This document shows, in pieces, positions 23,429 to 32,788 of a stretch of 38,543 nucleotides of DNA. Positions within the stretch are counted from its first letter, which is position 1; each line of letters opens with the position of its first letter. The notes beneath the pieces are model-generated. The model did no database searches and was not told the origin of the DNA. It saw only the letters and a list, made by a program, of their open reading frames with translations. The DNA is from an uncultured Bacteroidales bacterium (GTDB lineage Bacteria > Bacteroidota > Bacteroidia > Bacteroidales > F082), in contig CAMZAM010000018.1 in assembly GCA_947304185.1 (NCBI GenBank), positions 1 through 38,543 of the forward strand, read 5' to 3'. A program made the translations under genes and the position numbers.

Positions 23429-24475
23429 ATGAAAAGTAAATTCTCTCTCATAGTATTCCTGCTGTGCGGTTTAGCCATGTCCGCGCAGCAGGATACCTGT
23501 GTGAAGAATATTTTGCTCGAACAGGCTATTGTCACAGCCGAAAAGATCAAAGCATACCGCGACTATAAATATGTGATGGTCGATTTCGAGATTGCCTACG
23601 ATAAATCTTTTATCCTTCAAAGACAAAGCAACTCGTTTAAAAATTTCCGAATTCTGGTGACCAATATGGTATTCGAGCCGCTCGACACCATCTCCATTCC
23701 TGAAACAATGAAACCGACGAGCTTGGAATTTGATATCGCTAATAACATCCAGATCGTGGCGCAAGATACTCTGTATCAAATAGTTGAGATCGAGAATAAA
23801 TATTATTATGCCTTTCCGGTAGAGAAGAAGCATTATCGCGAAGTGCTGGGCCGATGCCTCTTCATGACTGACCAATACGTTTATTTTTGCGACATTCGTG
23901 CTAGTGGCTATCTGCTTGATTTTTATAGGATTAACCCAGATAAAAAGGAGCGAGAGCCCGTCTTTTGTAACAATGACCTTCAGCGGCTTAGCGAGATTCC
24001 GCAGGAAGTGCAATGGCATGTGGCTCATTCATCACGCTCCGGCGGATTATGGTTCGGTCCGAGCGACGACGACTGGGAGTCGTTTCTTCGAAATGTGTGG
24101 ATGCGACCCGAGCAGGCTTATCTCGGACACTCGCACGACACTTTATTTTATTTCGACCATCAAAACCGTCAGATTGGCACTTATGACGAGGCTTTGAACC
24201 TGCTTCACAGCTGCGATATCACCTATCCCGACAAGGAGACTTTCTGGCGGCACATCATCTATCAGGACCGCGCATGGGGTAAGTTTTACACCATATTTGG
24301 AGCAACTTTGAACGAAATCGACGTGAAAACGGGCAAAACCATACCTCGCGCCAACGCTAATCAATATTTGAGCCATAAAATGATAATATATAAAGGTAAT
24401 CTCTATTCTCTGAAAAGGAAGAAAGACTCAGGAAATATTGAGGTTTCCTATATCGAAAAGACAAAACTTAATTAA
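23429..24475 (+). CDS. Secreted protein of unknown function, propeller-like, paralogue of next gene
   Basis: 348 residues with signal peptide MKSKFSLIVFLLCGLAMSAQ. The mature part is rich in beta strands and aromatic residues and reads like repeated propeller blades. It resembles the mature C-terminal part of the next gene along its length: VMVDFEIAYDKSFILQRQ aligns with VKDFEINDKGIYLLAQR, and both share GKFYTIF near the C-terminus. It lacks the N-terminal carboxypeptidase-regulatory domain of its neighbour. The start at 23429 gives a normal signal peptide; an earlier in-frame start would precede the promoter box. Role unknown; context suggests a cell-surface partner of the upstream sigma and membrane proteins. 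Confidence 0.75.
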   Translation: MKSKFSLIVFLLCGLAMSAQQDTCVKNILLEQAIVTAEKIKAYRDYKYVMVDFEIAYDKSFILQRQSNSFKNFRILVTNMVFEPLDTISIPETMKPTSLEFDIANNIQIVAQDTLYQIVEIENKYYYAFPVEKKHYREVLGRCLFMTDQYVYFCDIRASGYLLDFYRINPDKKEREPVFCNNDLQRLSEIPQEVQWHVAHSSRSGGLWFGPSDDDWESFLRNVWMRPEQAYLGHSHDTLFYFDHQNRQIGTYDEALNLLHSCDITYPDKETFWRHIIYQDRAWGKFYTIFGATLNEIDVKTGKTIPRANANQYLSHKMIIYKGNLYSLKRKKDSGNIEVSYIEKTKLN

Positions 24476-24486
24476 AACTTAATCCT

Positions 24487-25758
24487 ATGAAAATCAGGCA
24501 GATACTACATTATTTCTTATTAGTAATATTACTGCTATGGTCACTTTGCACTACTGCTCAAAACACTGTCATAAACGGCGTTTGCCTCGACAACCGCAAC
24601 AAGCCGATTCGCGATGCGGGTATTTATGCCATCGACTCCACAATCCTTGCCGTTACCAATAAAGACGGACAGTTTACGCTGAAACATTCACTTCCGGGTG
24701 ACACTATTTACGCCAGCCATCTTTCGTTTGAAAATATCACTTATGTTATTGATAGTCTTGATATTAACAAGAGAATTGTTATAAAGATGACACCGACTCG
24801 TCTGCAACTGCCAGAGGTCGAGTTTGTCGAAAATTTGCCTCATGTAGCTTACGACAATAAGGTTGTCACCGTTAAGGATTTCGAAATAAATGATAAAGGC
24901 ATCTATCTACTTGCGCAACGTCGCCGCAATAACGCTATTCTGCATCTGAATTTCGCATGCGACACCCTAACAGAGTTTAAGATAAATCCCGATTATTACA
25001 ATATTTTCAAAGATGTTTACGGTGAGATGCATATCGTTTCCGATAACGACGTCTGGCAGATAGGGCATAAGACGTTGAGAGACAGGGTTTTCGATATGGA
25101 ACTGCTGTATCATTATCCGCTCTCGGAGTTTCTTTCAGTGTTTGGAAATATTGCATGCGTCACCGACAGTATCCTGGTGGCTGGCAAGTATTTTTACTTC
25201 AACCAGGAGATTTACTACTATTATTTTGAGATTGATGGCGACCGGCAACCTCATGAGTTTCATCATTGTGTGAACGTAGAGGGGCGTGATTTTATCTATT
25301 TTTCTCTTAAGAATAAATGGGGACTTCCGGAACGAAGTGGCAGTATGTTTCTGAAGCCCACTTACGACCCGATTTTCGCTTACGATAACAAACTTTATCT
25401 TTTCGCTTTTGACGAGGATAAGACATTTGTTTTCAATAACTTAGGAGAAGTCATAGCCGAATATCCACTCTGGTTTCATAAATATAATCATTGGAGCGGT
25501 AAGATGAAGCTGATCAAGAAATGGGGCAAAAAAGTGATTATGGATGACGCGACCGGCAAGTTTTACACCATTTTTATCGACAACGGCGTGACAACCATCA
25601 AACGAATCAATATCGAAACCGGCACAACAGATAAAACCTTTGTCATAGGAGGCTTCGCATTCATTGAAAACCTCAGGATTTACAATGGGAAAGCGTATTT
25701 CTTGTATAAAAATGACAACACAAGAAATAGTCGCCTCTATGAAGTACGAATAGAGTAG
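24487..25758 (+). CDS. Secreted protein: carboxypeptidase-regulatory-like domain plus propeller-like domain
   Basis: 423 residues. The signal peptide covers about 1-24 (ILHYFLLVILLLWSLCTTAQ). Residues about 28-100 form a CarboxypepD_reg-like beta sandwich (VINGVCLDNRNKPIRDAGIY, then NKDGQFTL and GDTIYASHLSF), as found at the start of many Bacteroidota surface proteins. Residues about 115-423 resemble the whole of the preceding protein and share GKFYTIF. No TonB-dependent barrel and no type IX sorting tail are visible. It starts 11 bases after the previous stop, so the pair is co-transcribed. The function is unknown. Confidence 0.78.
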   Translation: MKIRQILHYFLLVILLLWSLCTTAQNTVINGVCLDNRNKPIRDAGIYAIDSTILAVTNKDGQFTLKHSLPGDTIYASHLSFENITYVIDSLDINKRIVIKMTPTRLQLPEVEFVENLPHVAYDNKVVTVKDFEINDKGIYLLAQRRRNNAILHLNFACDTLTEFKINPDYYNIFKDVYGEMHIVSDNDVWQIGHKTLRDRVFDMELLYHYPLSEFLSVFGNIACVTDSILVAGKYFYFNQEIYYYYFEIDGDRQPHEFHHCVNVEGRDFIYFSLKNKWGLPERSGSMFLKPTYDPIFAYDNKLYLFAFDEDKTFVFNNLGEVIAEYPLWFHKYNHWSGKMKLIKKWGKKVIMDDATGKFYTIFIDNGVTTIKRINIETGTTDKTFVIGGFAFIENLRIYNGKAYFLYKNDNTRNSRLYEVRIE

Positions 25759-25790
25759 AAAAATCCTTGTCAGGTTTAAGAATTAATTAC

Positions 25791-25798
25791 TATCTTTG
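25791..25798 (+). promoter_or_regulatory. TATCTTTG -7 box for tpiA
   Basis: Exact consensus TATCTTTGCA 33 bases before the tpiA ATG. A TTG about 21 bases upstream (25767) could serve as the -33 element. It shows that tpiA does not depend on the preceding module. Confidence 0.75.
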
Positions 25799-25831
25799 CA
25801 TTTTAAAGATAATAATTAAAATCATCATATT

Positions 25832-26599
25832 ATGAAAAGAAATAAAATCGTTGCCGGCAACTGGAAAATGAACCTCGATTTCGAGGAAGCCCAGACCCTT
25901 ATTGAAGACCTCGAGAACCTTCTTGACGAGAAACAACCGTCATGCGAAGTGATAATCTGCCCTCCGTTCCCATATCTCGAACTTGCTACCGACGAAGCTT
26001 CGGAACATGAGCTGTTTGAAGTGGGCGCACAGAACGTAGCCGCTTGGGAATCAGGAGCTTACACTTGTGAAGTCTCTGCCAAGATGCTCGACTCAATAGG
26101 AGTGAGCTGCTGCATCATCGGTCACAGCGAGCGTAGAAAATACTTCGGTGAAGACAATAAAACGCTTGCCGCGAAGGTCAACTTAGCTCTTCAGTATGAA
26201 ATCGTCCCGATTTTCTGCGTGGGCGAGGTCCTTGAGGAGCGCGAAGCCAACAAACATTTTGATGTGATTCGCAAACAAGTGGAGGAGGGGCTGTTCCATC
26301 TTGATGTCGCTGATATTGAGAACGTTATCATCGCCTACGAACCTGTTTGGGCTATCGGAACAGGCAAGACTGCTACTCCGGCTCAGGCTCAGGAAGTGCA
26401 TGCGTTCATCCGTGGCCTCGTGAAAGAGAAATATGGCGATGATGTCGCAAGTCAGATTCATATCCTCTACGGCGGCAGCTGCAACGCTAAGAATGCCTCC
26501 GAACTTTTTGCCCAGCCTGATGTCGACGGCGGTCTCATCGGCGGCGCATCGCTCAAAGCTGAAGATTTTGTGAGTATCTGCGAACAGGCTTCTAAGTAA
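25832..26599 (+). CDS. tpiA: Triose-phosphate isomerase
   Basis: Interconverts dihydroxyacetone phosphate and glyceraldehyde 3-phosphate in glycolysis. All catalytic residues are present: Lys12 in GNWKMN, His98 in GHSERRKYFGE and Glu170 in AYEPVWAIGTGKTA (start of the mobile loop 6). The phosphate-binding YGGSCNAKN and GGLIGGASLK close the barrel. Length of 255 residues is standard. It is followed after six bases by prmA. Confidence 0.98.
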   Translation: MKRNKIVAGNWKMNLDFEEAQTLIEDLENLLDEKQPSCEVIICPPFPYLELATDEASEHELFEVGAQNVAAWESGAYTCEVSAKMLDSIGVSCCIIGHSERRKYFGEDNKTLAAKVNLALQYEIVPIFCVGEVLEEREANKHFDVIRKQVEEGLFHLDVADIENVIIAYEPVWAIGTGKTATPAQAQEVHAFIRGLVKEKYGDDVASQIHILYGGSCNAKNASELFAQPDVDGGLIGGASLKAEDFVSICEQASK

Positions 26600-26605
26600 T
26601 TGACA

Positions 26606-27439
26606 ATGAATTACATCGCTTACACTTTCTCGAATCCTCAAAACGAGGCTTTGAAAGATATGTTCGCCGAGCTGCTTGGCAATATTGGCTTCGACAGCTT
26701 CATGGACGCCGACGAAGGCTTCGTAGCCTATTGCGCTGAAAATGCGTTCAATAAAGAAGCCCTCGACGGAATACTTGCCATAGAGCAACTCGCTGACGTT
26801 CAGATAGTTAAGAAGGAAATTATTCCCGATCAGGACTGGAACGCCACATGGGAATCGTCGTATGAGCCAGTGGTGATTGACAACACATGTAGAATCCGCG
26901 CTCCTTTCCATGAAGCCGACAGCAGCTATAAATATGACCTCTGCATCGAGCCGAAGATGTCGTTCGGCACCGCGCATCACGAGACGACGGCACAGATAAT
27001 CAAACTCATGCTCACCGAGGATTTCAAAGATAAAGACGTGCTTGACATGGGCTCAGGAACCGGCGTTTTGGCCATTCTCGCTAAGAAACTCGGTTCAGCA
27101 AAGACTGTTGCCATCGACAATGATGAATGGGCTTACCGCAACGCTCTCGACAATGTGAAACTCAATGATGAGAACGAGATTATTGTTGAACTTGGTGATG
27201 CTAACTCGTTGAACAACAGACAATTTGATATCATTATAGCAAATATCAACCGTAACATACTTCTGCGTGATATGCACGAATATGTGAAATGTCTGAAAAA
27301 AGGAGGCAAAATCTTCTTTAGCGGCTTCTATGAAGCTGATTTACAGCTGATTAGAAATGAGGCTGAGCGACTGGGTCTTTCTTACCTTAATCATATCAAG
27401 AAGAACGAGTGGACGGCAGCGGTTTTTATCAGAAAATAA
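26606..27439 (+). CDS. prmA: Ribosomal protein L11 methyltransferase
   Basis: S-adenosylmethionine-dependent methylase of ribosomal protein L11. 277 residues from the ATG at 26606; an in-frame TTG at 26600 is less likely. The N-terminal substrate domain (1-95) has the Bacteroidota form, and DQDWNATWESSYEPV leads into the catalytic domain. The SAM-binding glycine motif is DMGSGTGVLAILA at about 147-159, followed by VAIDND and IIIANINRNIL. Directly behind tpiA and likely co-transcribed. Confidence 0.95.
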   Translation: MNYIAYTFSNPQNEALKDMFAELLGNIGFDSFMDADEGFVAYCAENAFNKEALDGILAIEQLADVQIVKKEIIPDQDWNATWESSYEPVVIDNTCRIRAPFHEADSSYKYDLCIEPKMSFGTAHHETTAQIIKLMLTEDFKDKDVLDMGSGTGVLAILAKKLGSAKTVAIDNDEWAYRNALDNVKLNDENEIIVELGDANSLNNRQFDIIIANINRNILLRDMHEYVKCLKKGGKIFFSGFYEADLQLIRNEAERLGLSYLNHIKKNEWTAAVFIRK

Positions 27440-27510
27440 AAAATTTTAAAAAAATTAGCTGTAATTCAAGAAAAAGTTGTAATTTAGCAGTTTGAAAAAT
27501 ACTAGGAGTT

Positions 27511-28635
27511 ATGAAGTTTATTCTTTCGAGTTTAAAGCTTTTAAAAGCAATCCAGGCACTCAGTGGTGTTATCAATTCAAGCAACACATTGCCGATTTTG
27601 GATGATTTTCTCTTCGATATCAACGACGACGAACTGAAAATCACGGCATCTGACCTTGAGACGACGATGACTGTCTCCATTAAACCTGACATGGTTGAAG
27701 GTAAGGGACAGGTCACCATTCCGGCACGTCTGCTTATCGACGTGATGAAGAATTTCCCTGACATCCCAGTGTCATTTAATATCGACGAAGCAACTCTCGC
27801 TATCGAAATCACGACAGGCGAGGGACGTTATAAGATGGTCGGTCATAAGAGCGACGAATTCCCGCAAGTGCCAGTCATTACTGAGCCTTCAGTGTGGGAT
27901 ATTCCAGCCGACGTGCTCGCTTGCGGCTTTGAGAAGACAATCTTCGCGACAGGCAGCGACGAGATCCGTCCAATCATGACAGGTGTGTTCATGGCAATGA
28001 GTGATACATGCCTCACCTTCGTAGCCACCGACGCCCATAAGCTCGTGCGCTACAGAAGAATGGATGTGAAGTCAGATGCAGCAGCGTCGTTCATAGTGCC
28101 GAAGAAGCCTATCAACCAGCTGAAGAACATCCTTGCTGGCCGCGCTGATGAGCCTGTACATGTTGAGTTTAACAACACCAACGCATCGTTCACATTTGGC
28201 GAGTATAAGCTGATTTGCCGCCTCATCGAAGGTCGTTATCCTAACTACGAGGCTGTCATCCCGACAACAAATCCTAACAAGCTTATTGTTGACCGTCAGC
28301 TGCTTAACGCTGCTATTAAACGTGTGGCTATCTTCTCAAGCAAGGCAACACACCAGATTCGTTTCAAGATCACTGGTCAGGAACTGGTTCTCACAGCAGA
28401 AGACCTCGACTACTCAAACGAAGCTAAAGAACGCCTCACCTGCAACTATTCTGGCGAAGACATGGAAATCGGCTTCAGCTCGAAGTTCTTCCAGGAGATG
28501 CTTGCAAACCTCAGCCAGACAGAGATTCAGCTTGAGATGTCGGCACCAAACCGCGCCGGTATCATCACACCAGTCGACAACCAAAACGCCGACGAGGACA
28601 TCCTGATGCTCCTCATGCCAGTGATGCTGAATTAG
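27511..28635 (+). CDS. dnaN: DNA polymerase III beta subunit (sliding clamp)
   Basis: Ring-shaped processivity clamp of the replicase and docking site for proteins with QLxLF-type peptides. 374 residues with three similar domains. N-terminal MKFILSSLKLLKAIQALSGVI, the middle GFEKTIFATGSDEIRPIMTGV and C-terminal VDNQNADEDILMLLMPVML are typical. The weak box TAATTTAG (27480-27487) may be its promoter, and AGGAG (27504-27508) before the ATG is an unusual Shine-Dalgarno-like site for this phylum. It is not next to dnaA here. A strong terminator follows. Confidence 0.97.
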   Translation: MKFILSSLKLLKAIQALSGVINSSNTLPILDDFLFDINDDELKITASDLETTMTVSIKPDMVEGKGQVTIPARLLIDVMKNFPDIPVSFNIDEATLAIEITTGEGRYKMVGHKSDEFPQVPVITEPSVWDIPADVLACGFEKTIFATGSDEIRPIMTGVFMAMSDTCLTFVATDAHKLVRYRRMDVKSDAAASFIVPKKPINQLKNILAGRADEPVHVEFNNTNASFTFGEYKLICRLIEGRYPNYEAVIPTTNPNKLIVDRQLLNAAIKRVAIFSSKATHQIRFKITGQELVLTAEDLDYSNEAKERLTCNYSGEDMEIGFSSKFFQEMLANLSQTEIQLEMSAPNRAGIITPVDNQNADEDILMLLMPVMLN

Positions 28636-28653
28636 TGCTAGGCAAGACACAAC

Positions 28654-28687
28654 AAAAAAGACCGGGTTTTTAACTCGGTCTTTTTTT
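28654..28687. terminator. Bidirectional terminator between dnaN and the beta-helix gene
   Basis: AAAAAAGACCGGG pairs with CTCGGTCTTTTTT around TTTTTAA, with one G.U pair. T-runs occur on both strands, so it can serve dnaN and the convergent gene ending at 28717. Confidence 0.85.
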
Positions 28688-28689
28688 CT

Positions 28690-28719
28690 TTAAACTTTCA
28701 CTATAAACTTTCAACTTTA
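28690..28719. repeat. Short 13-base tandem repeat at a gene end
   Basis: TTTAAACTTTCAC and TATAAACTTTCAA stand in tandem and run into the TAA stop of the minus-strand gene at 28717. Similar AAACTTT motifs occur near 38460. Confidence 0.5.
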
Positions 28720-30030
28720 TTTCGGCAGTTGTGCGCCGTAACCCTTAACAGCACCGAACAACTTCAGCGCGTCCTCGAAAGGATAACGGTTTGCAAACAT
28801 CGATGATGATGAGTTGATTGTACCTTGTTTGTTCAATCCTAAAGCAGCGCGGAGCTGGTTGTCGGCCGAACTCGGCTGATAATCAACACTTTCTTTATAA
28901 GTGGCGTTGGCAAAGCCCTTAAGATATGCCTCGTTGATCTTTCCGTTGAAAACTTTCGGATCGGACATTCCGATGCATCCGTCGATTTCTGTCAAGGCCT
29001 CGGCATCCTCAAATTGATCCACGCTGATCATCAAGAACTTACCGCCGCCAGCGAGAGCAGCGTCAGCACGTCTGTTCAAGAAGAACATGTTGTTTGTTGT
29101 TTCTGCAATCTTCTGTGCTTCCTTGTCTTTATAATCGACACGTGCGCGGTCGAGACCTGAATAGATGCTGCAGCCGATGATGCAGTGGTCGACATAGCTG
29201 TGAGTGCCGTTATTGTAACGGAATCCATATCCCATGTCGTCGTAATCTTTCAGACGTGACCATGTGAACAGCACCGTGTTGTTTGTGAAGTGCACTGTCT
29301 GATACTTTTGTCCGTTGCTGCCCATAACATCACAGGCAATCATACGGCAGTTCACGAAGATGCAGTTGTCAATGGTGACTTCGCCTTGGAACATACCGCC
29401 GATTCCGTAATTAGGTGCGTTGACGAAAGCACAGTTGTGGATGGTGATACTCTTGCAATTTGGATTGTCGAAATATAACTCTCTTGTCTCTGTTGTCAAA
29501 ACACCAGTCTGGTCAAGGTTTGGACCACCTTTACCTGCAACACCTATCGGATTCATCATTGGTGATTCAACACCCTTTGGCTGACCTTCGCCACGTGCAT
29601 TGTATGAAATCGAATTGCCACGGTCAAACAAGATGCCGTCGATAACAATGTCACCATTCGGATTGTAGACCTTGATAATCATCGTTCCACCGCCTTTTGC
29701 AGTGCCGTTCGACTCTGCCGTTGGCTGAACCATTGTCCTGTATTTCAAGATATCACGCTGTGTGAAGTCGGTATTGTAACCGCCATAAATCTTCACGCAT
29801 TTGGTAACGTTGATGTTGCCTGCATCAAGCATTCCGAAATAGTTGCCTTCTGCAACGTAAATGGTTGACCCTTCCGGAACAGCGTCAATGGCTTTCTGTA
29901 AGTTTTTGTACGGCTTCTCCTTGCTGCCGTCACCTCTGTTGCTGCCTGTGTCCTTCGACACATAGTAGGTCTGAGCACTGATGGTCATTGCGAAAAGCAC
30001 TGCCACCGCTAACATTAAAAATCTTTTCAT
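28717..30030 (-). CDS. Secreted right-handed beta-helix (pectate-lyase-like) protein
   Basis: 437 residues with signal peptide MKRFLMLAVAVLFAMTISAQ. The mature start YYVSKDTGSNRGDGSKEKPYKNLQKAIDAV is the DUF1565-type entry to a parallel beta helix: repeated turns such as GDIVIDGILFDRG, KSITIHNCAFVNA, GEVTIDNCIFVNC and YQTVHFTNNTVLF follow. Such proteins often bind or cleave polysaccharides, but no catalytic set is recognisable here. No lipobox and no type IX sorting domain are visible. The C-terminal part (about 310-437) is not helix-like and is of unknown type. A GTAGAGACG palindrome separates it from pckA upstream, so it is probably transcribed alone. Confidence 0.82.
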   Translation of the reverse strand: MKRFLMLAVAVLFAMTISAQTYYVSKDTGSNRGDGSKEKPYKNLQKAIDAVPEGSTIYVAEGNYFGMLDAGNINVTKCVKIYGGYNTDFTQRDILKYRTMVQPTAESNGTAKGGGTMIIKVYNPNGDIVIDGILFDRGNSISYNARGEGQPKGVESPMMNPIGVAGKGGPNLDQTGVLTTETRELYFDNPNCKSITIHNCAFVNAPNYGIGGMFQGEVTIDNCIFVNCRMIACDVMGSNGQKYQTVHFTNNTVLFTWSRLKDYDDMGYGFRYNNGTHSYVDHCIIGCSIYSGLDRARVDYKDKEAQKIAETTNNMFFLNRRADAALAGGGKFLMISVDQFEDAEALTEIDGCIGMSDPKVFNGKINEAYLKGFANATYKESVDYQPSSADNQLRAALGLNKQGTINSSSSMFANRYPFEDALKLFGAVKGYGAQLPK

Positions 30031-30062
30031 GTTATTTATTTTTTGTTAATGTTTATAAAAAT

Positions 30063-30090
30063 GTAGAGACGTTTCAAAAAACGTCTCTAC
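30063..30090 (-). terminator. pckA terminator, second copy of the GTAGAGACG palindrome
   Basis: GTAGAGACGTTT (30063-30074) and AAACGTCTCTAC (30079-30090) form a perfect 12-bp stem with loop CAAA, ten bases after the pckA stop. Minus-strand T-rich sequence follows. Confidence 0.75.
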
Positions 30091-30099
30091 ATGAATCAT

Positions 30100-31731
30100 T
30101 TACAATTGTGGACCAGCTTTAACCAAGGCCTTGCCGGCTTCATTTGTCGTGAACTTGGCGAAGTTCTTGATGAATCTGCCGGAGAGGTCTTCAGCTTTCT
30201 TGTTCCAATCCTCGACATTTGCGTAAGTGTCGCGTGGATCGAGAATCTTTGGATCTACGCCTGGCAATGCTGTAGGAACCTCAAAGTCGAAATATGGGAT
30301 CTTCTTAGTTGGAGCCTTCTCGATAGAACCGTCCAAAATGGCGTCGATGATGCCACGTGTATCCTTAATCGAGATACGCTTGCCGGTGCCGTTCCATCCT
30401 GTGTTCACAAGGTATGCCTTGGCGTTGCTCTTCTCCATGCGTTTTACGAGTTCCTCAGCATATTTCGTTGGATGTAACTCGAGGAATGCCTGTCCGAAGC
30501 ATGCGCTGAATGTTGGGGTAGGCTCGGTGATGCCGCGTTCTGTACCTGCGAGTTTTGCAGTGAAACCGCTCAAGAAGTAGTATTTGCACTGGTCTGGAGT
30601 CAAAATCGAGACTGGAGGCAATACTCCGAAAGCATCTGCTGAAAGGAAAATCACGTTCTTTGCAGCAGGGCCAGCTGAAATCGGACGCACGTTCTTCACA
30701 ATCTTCTCGATGTGCTCGATAGGATAGGAGACACGTGTATTTTCGGTCACGCTCTTGTCTTTGAAATCGATTTTGCCCTTTGCGTCAACGGTAACGTTTT
30801 CAAGCAAAGCGTTGCGTTTGATGGCGTTGTAGATGTCTGGCTCGCTCTCCTTGTCGAGGTTGATGACCTTTGCATAGCAGCCTCCTTCGAAGTTAAACAC
30901 GCCTTCGTCGTCCCAGCCGTGCTCGTCGTCACCGATGAGTAAACGTTTCGGGTCGGTCGAAAGGGTAGTCTTACCTGTTCCTGACAAGCCGAAGAAGATG
31001 GCGGTGTTTTCGCCCTTCATGTCAGTATTTGCTGAGCAGTGCATAGCCGCGATGCCTTGCAACGGCAGGTAGTAGTTCATCATCGAGAACATACCTTTCT
31101 TCATCTCGCCGCCGTACCAGGTGTTCAAAATAACCTGCTCGCGTGATGAAACGTTAAATGCTACGCAGGTGTCGCTATTAAGTCCTAACTCTTTGTAATT
31201 CTCGACTTTTGCTTTACTTGCCGTGTAAACAGTGAAGTTCGGCTTGAAGTTTTTGAGTTCTTCCTCAGTCGGCTTGATGAACATGTTGAGCACGAAGTGC
31301 GCCTGCCATGCCACCTCCATGATGAAACGCACAGCCATGCGGGTGTCTTTGTTAGCGCCACAGAAAGCGTCGACGACGTAAAGGTTCTTGCCTGAAAGTT
31401 GTTTCTTTGCAAGTTCTTTCACCTCTTCCCACACTTTTTCGCTCATCTCGTGGTTGTCGTTAGGATAGACAGGGGTGTTCCACCATACTGTGTCCTTCGA
31501 ATTCTTGTCCATGACGATGTATTTATCCTTAGGCGAACGGCCGGTGTAAACGCCAGTCATCACGTTGACAGCGCCGAGTTCGGTCAAAACGCCCTTGTCG
31601 AAGCCTGTCAATGCTGGATTCATCTCGTCCTTGAACAACTGCTCGTACGAAGGATTATAGTAAATTTCCTTGACATCCTTGATGCCGTAAGAGGTCAAAG
31701 CCTCTTTTAATTCATTGATGTTTTTTGCCAT
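30100..31731 (-). CDS. pckA: Phosphoenolpyruvate carboxykinase (ATP)
   Basis: Interconverts oxaloacetate and PEP with ATP/ADP. In succinate- or propionate-forming Bacteroidales it usually runs toward oxaloacetate and conserves energy. The P-loop GLSGTGKT is at 248-255 (Lys254), followed by the kinase-2 segment [35 protein letters not shown] near 61-73 binds substrate. Length of 543 residues is normal for the ATP type. A degenerate promoter box may lie at 31768-31776. It ends at its own hairpin. Confidence 0.97.
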   Translation of the reverse strand: MAKNINELKEALTSYGIKDVKEIYYNPSYEQLFKDEMNPALTGFDKGVLTELGAVNVMTGVYTGRSPKDKYIVMDKNSKDTVWWNTPVYPNDNHEMSEKVWEEVKELAKKQLSGKNLYVVDAFCGANKDTRMAVRFIMEVAWQAHFVLNMFIKPTEEELKNFKPNFTVYTASKAKVENYKELGLNSDTCVAFNVSSREQVILNTWYGGEMKKGMFSMMNYYLPLQGIAAMHCSANTDMKGENTAIFFGLSGTGKTTLSTDPKRLLIGDDEHGWDDEGVFNFEGGCYAKVINLDKESEPDIYNAIKRNALLENVTVDAKGKIDFKDKSVTENTRVSYPIEHIEKIVKNVRPISAGPAAKNVIFLSADAFGVLPPVSILTPDQCKYYFLSGFTAKLAGTERGITEPTPTFSACFGQAFLELHPTKYAEELVKRMEKSNAKAYLVNTGWNGTGKRISIKDTRGIIDAILDGSIEKAPTKKIPYFDFEVPTALPGVDPKILDPRDTYANVEDWNKKAEDLSGRFIKNFAKFTTNEAGKALVKAGPQL

Positions 31732-31845
31732 ATCTTTTTTATTAATGAATTTATCCTATTTTAAATTGCAAAGTTCTAAATAAAATTTGAATAAAACAAC
31801 ACTTTTGAAAAAAAATGTGTAATTTTACAGCGCAAAAATTTAGAG

Positions 31846-32712
31846 ATGACTTATTTCTTATTCTATTTCATATTATATCCTCTTTCTATTATACCTTTGG
31901 GACTTCTTTACCTGATATGTTTCCCGTTTTATTTGATAATGGCATTCATAATAAGGTATAGAAGAAGGATTATCGATGATAATTTCTCAAAATCGTTTCC
32001 GGAATGGAGTAAATGGCAGGTGTGGAAGGCTCGTCAGCGTTATTACATTCACTTTGCTCAGCTTGCTGCAGAGATGCTTAAGATGTTGACAATGAGCCGC
32101 AAAAACGTGATGCGTCGCTATCATTGCTCAAATCCTGAAGTGGTTAACAAATATTTCGACCAGGGTAAGAGTGTTGTCTTGATGTCGAGCCATCACAACA
32201 ACTGGGAATGGATGGTCTTGAGTGTCGATATGCAGTTCAAGCACCATGGAATAGGAGTGGGGGCGCACAATACGAATAAGGTCTTTGAGAAGCTAATCAA
32301 CAGAGCCAGAACACGTTACGGCGATCAAGTCGTCTTTCACGATAATGTCCGCGAGGTGATGGCTTATCACGAGGATAACCACATCCCAGCCGCTTATATG
32401 ATTCTTTCGGATCAGAACCCGAGCAACCCTGAGCGCTGCTATGTCACTGATTTTCTGCATCGTAAGACAGGTTTCATCCGCGGATCTGAAGGCTTCGCAC
32501 GCAAATACAATCTCCCAGTTCTCTATTACGAAGTAATCAAAGAGCGCATCGGTAAATATCGTCTCGACGTCCACGAAATCTGCGAGAATCCCAACGACCT
32601 CCCCGAAGGTGCCATCATGCAGAAATACGTGGAATTACTGGAACAGACGATTAAAAACCATCCATACTACTGGCTTTGGAGCCACAGAAGGTGGAAGCAT
32701 AAATTTGATTAA
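31846..32712 (+). CDS. Lipid A biosynthesis-type acyltransferase (LpxL/HtrB family)
   Basis: 288-residue inner-membrane acyltransferase, expected to add a secondary acyl chain to lipid A. The N-terminal hydrophobic region (about 1-37) is followed by the family core. The catalytic HX4(D/E) motif is His116...Glu121 in SSHHNNWEW, and the later SDQNPSNPER and GFIRGSEGFARKYNLPVLY match the expected blocks. A weak box TAATTTTA at 31820-31827 precedes the ATG. It is convergent with ppdK across a shared palindrome. Specificity and order of acylation cannot be read. Confidence 0.9.
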   Translation: MTYFLFYFILYPLSIIPLGLLYLICFPFYLIMAFIIRYRRRIIDDNFSKSFPEWSKWQVWKARQRYYIHFAQLAAEMLKMLTMSRKNVMRRYHCSNPEVVNKYFDQGKSVVLMSSHHNNWEWMVLSVDMQFKHHGIGVGAHNTNKVFEKLINRARTRYGDQVVFHDNVREVMAYHEDNHIPAAYMILSDQNPSNPERCYVTDFLHRKTGFIRGSEGFARKYNLPVLYYEVIKERIGKYRLDVHEICENPNDLPEGAIMQKYVELLEQTIKNHPYYWLWSHRRWKHKFD

Positions 32713-32732
32713 TTTTTTTTTTTACATAAAAA

Positions 32733-32765
32733 ACGTAGAGACGTCACATTGTGGCGTCTCTACGT
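32733..32765. terminator. Bidirectional terminator, third GTAGAGACG palindrome
   Basis: ACGTAGAGACG (32733-32743) pairs with CGTCTCTACGT (32755-32765); the loop is identical to that at 920-930. T-runs occur on both sides (TTTT after it on plus, six T on minus), fitting convergent genes ending at 32712 and 32789. Confidence 0.8.
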
Positions 32766-32788
32766 CATTTTAACCGAAAATTATTCGA

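Noticed and set aside
26183..26980. A 265-codon open frame on the minus strand
   Set aside because: Antisense across tpiA and prmA, both clearly real; composition is that of a reverse-strand shadow.
30091..30477. A 128-codon plus-strand frame over the end of pckA
   Set aside because: Antisense to well-conserved pckA codons and overlapping the terminator palindrome.
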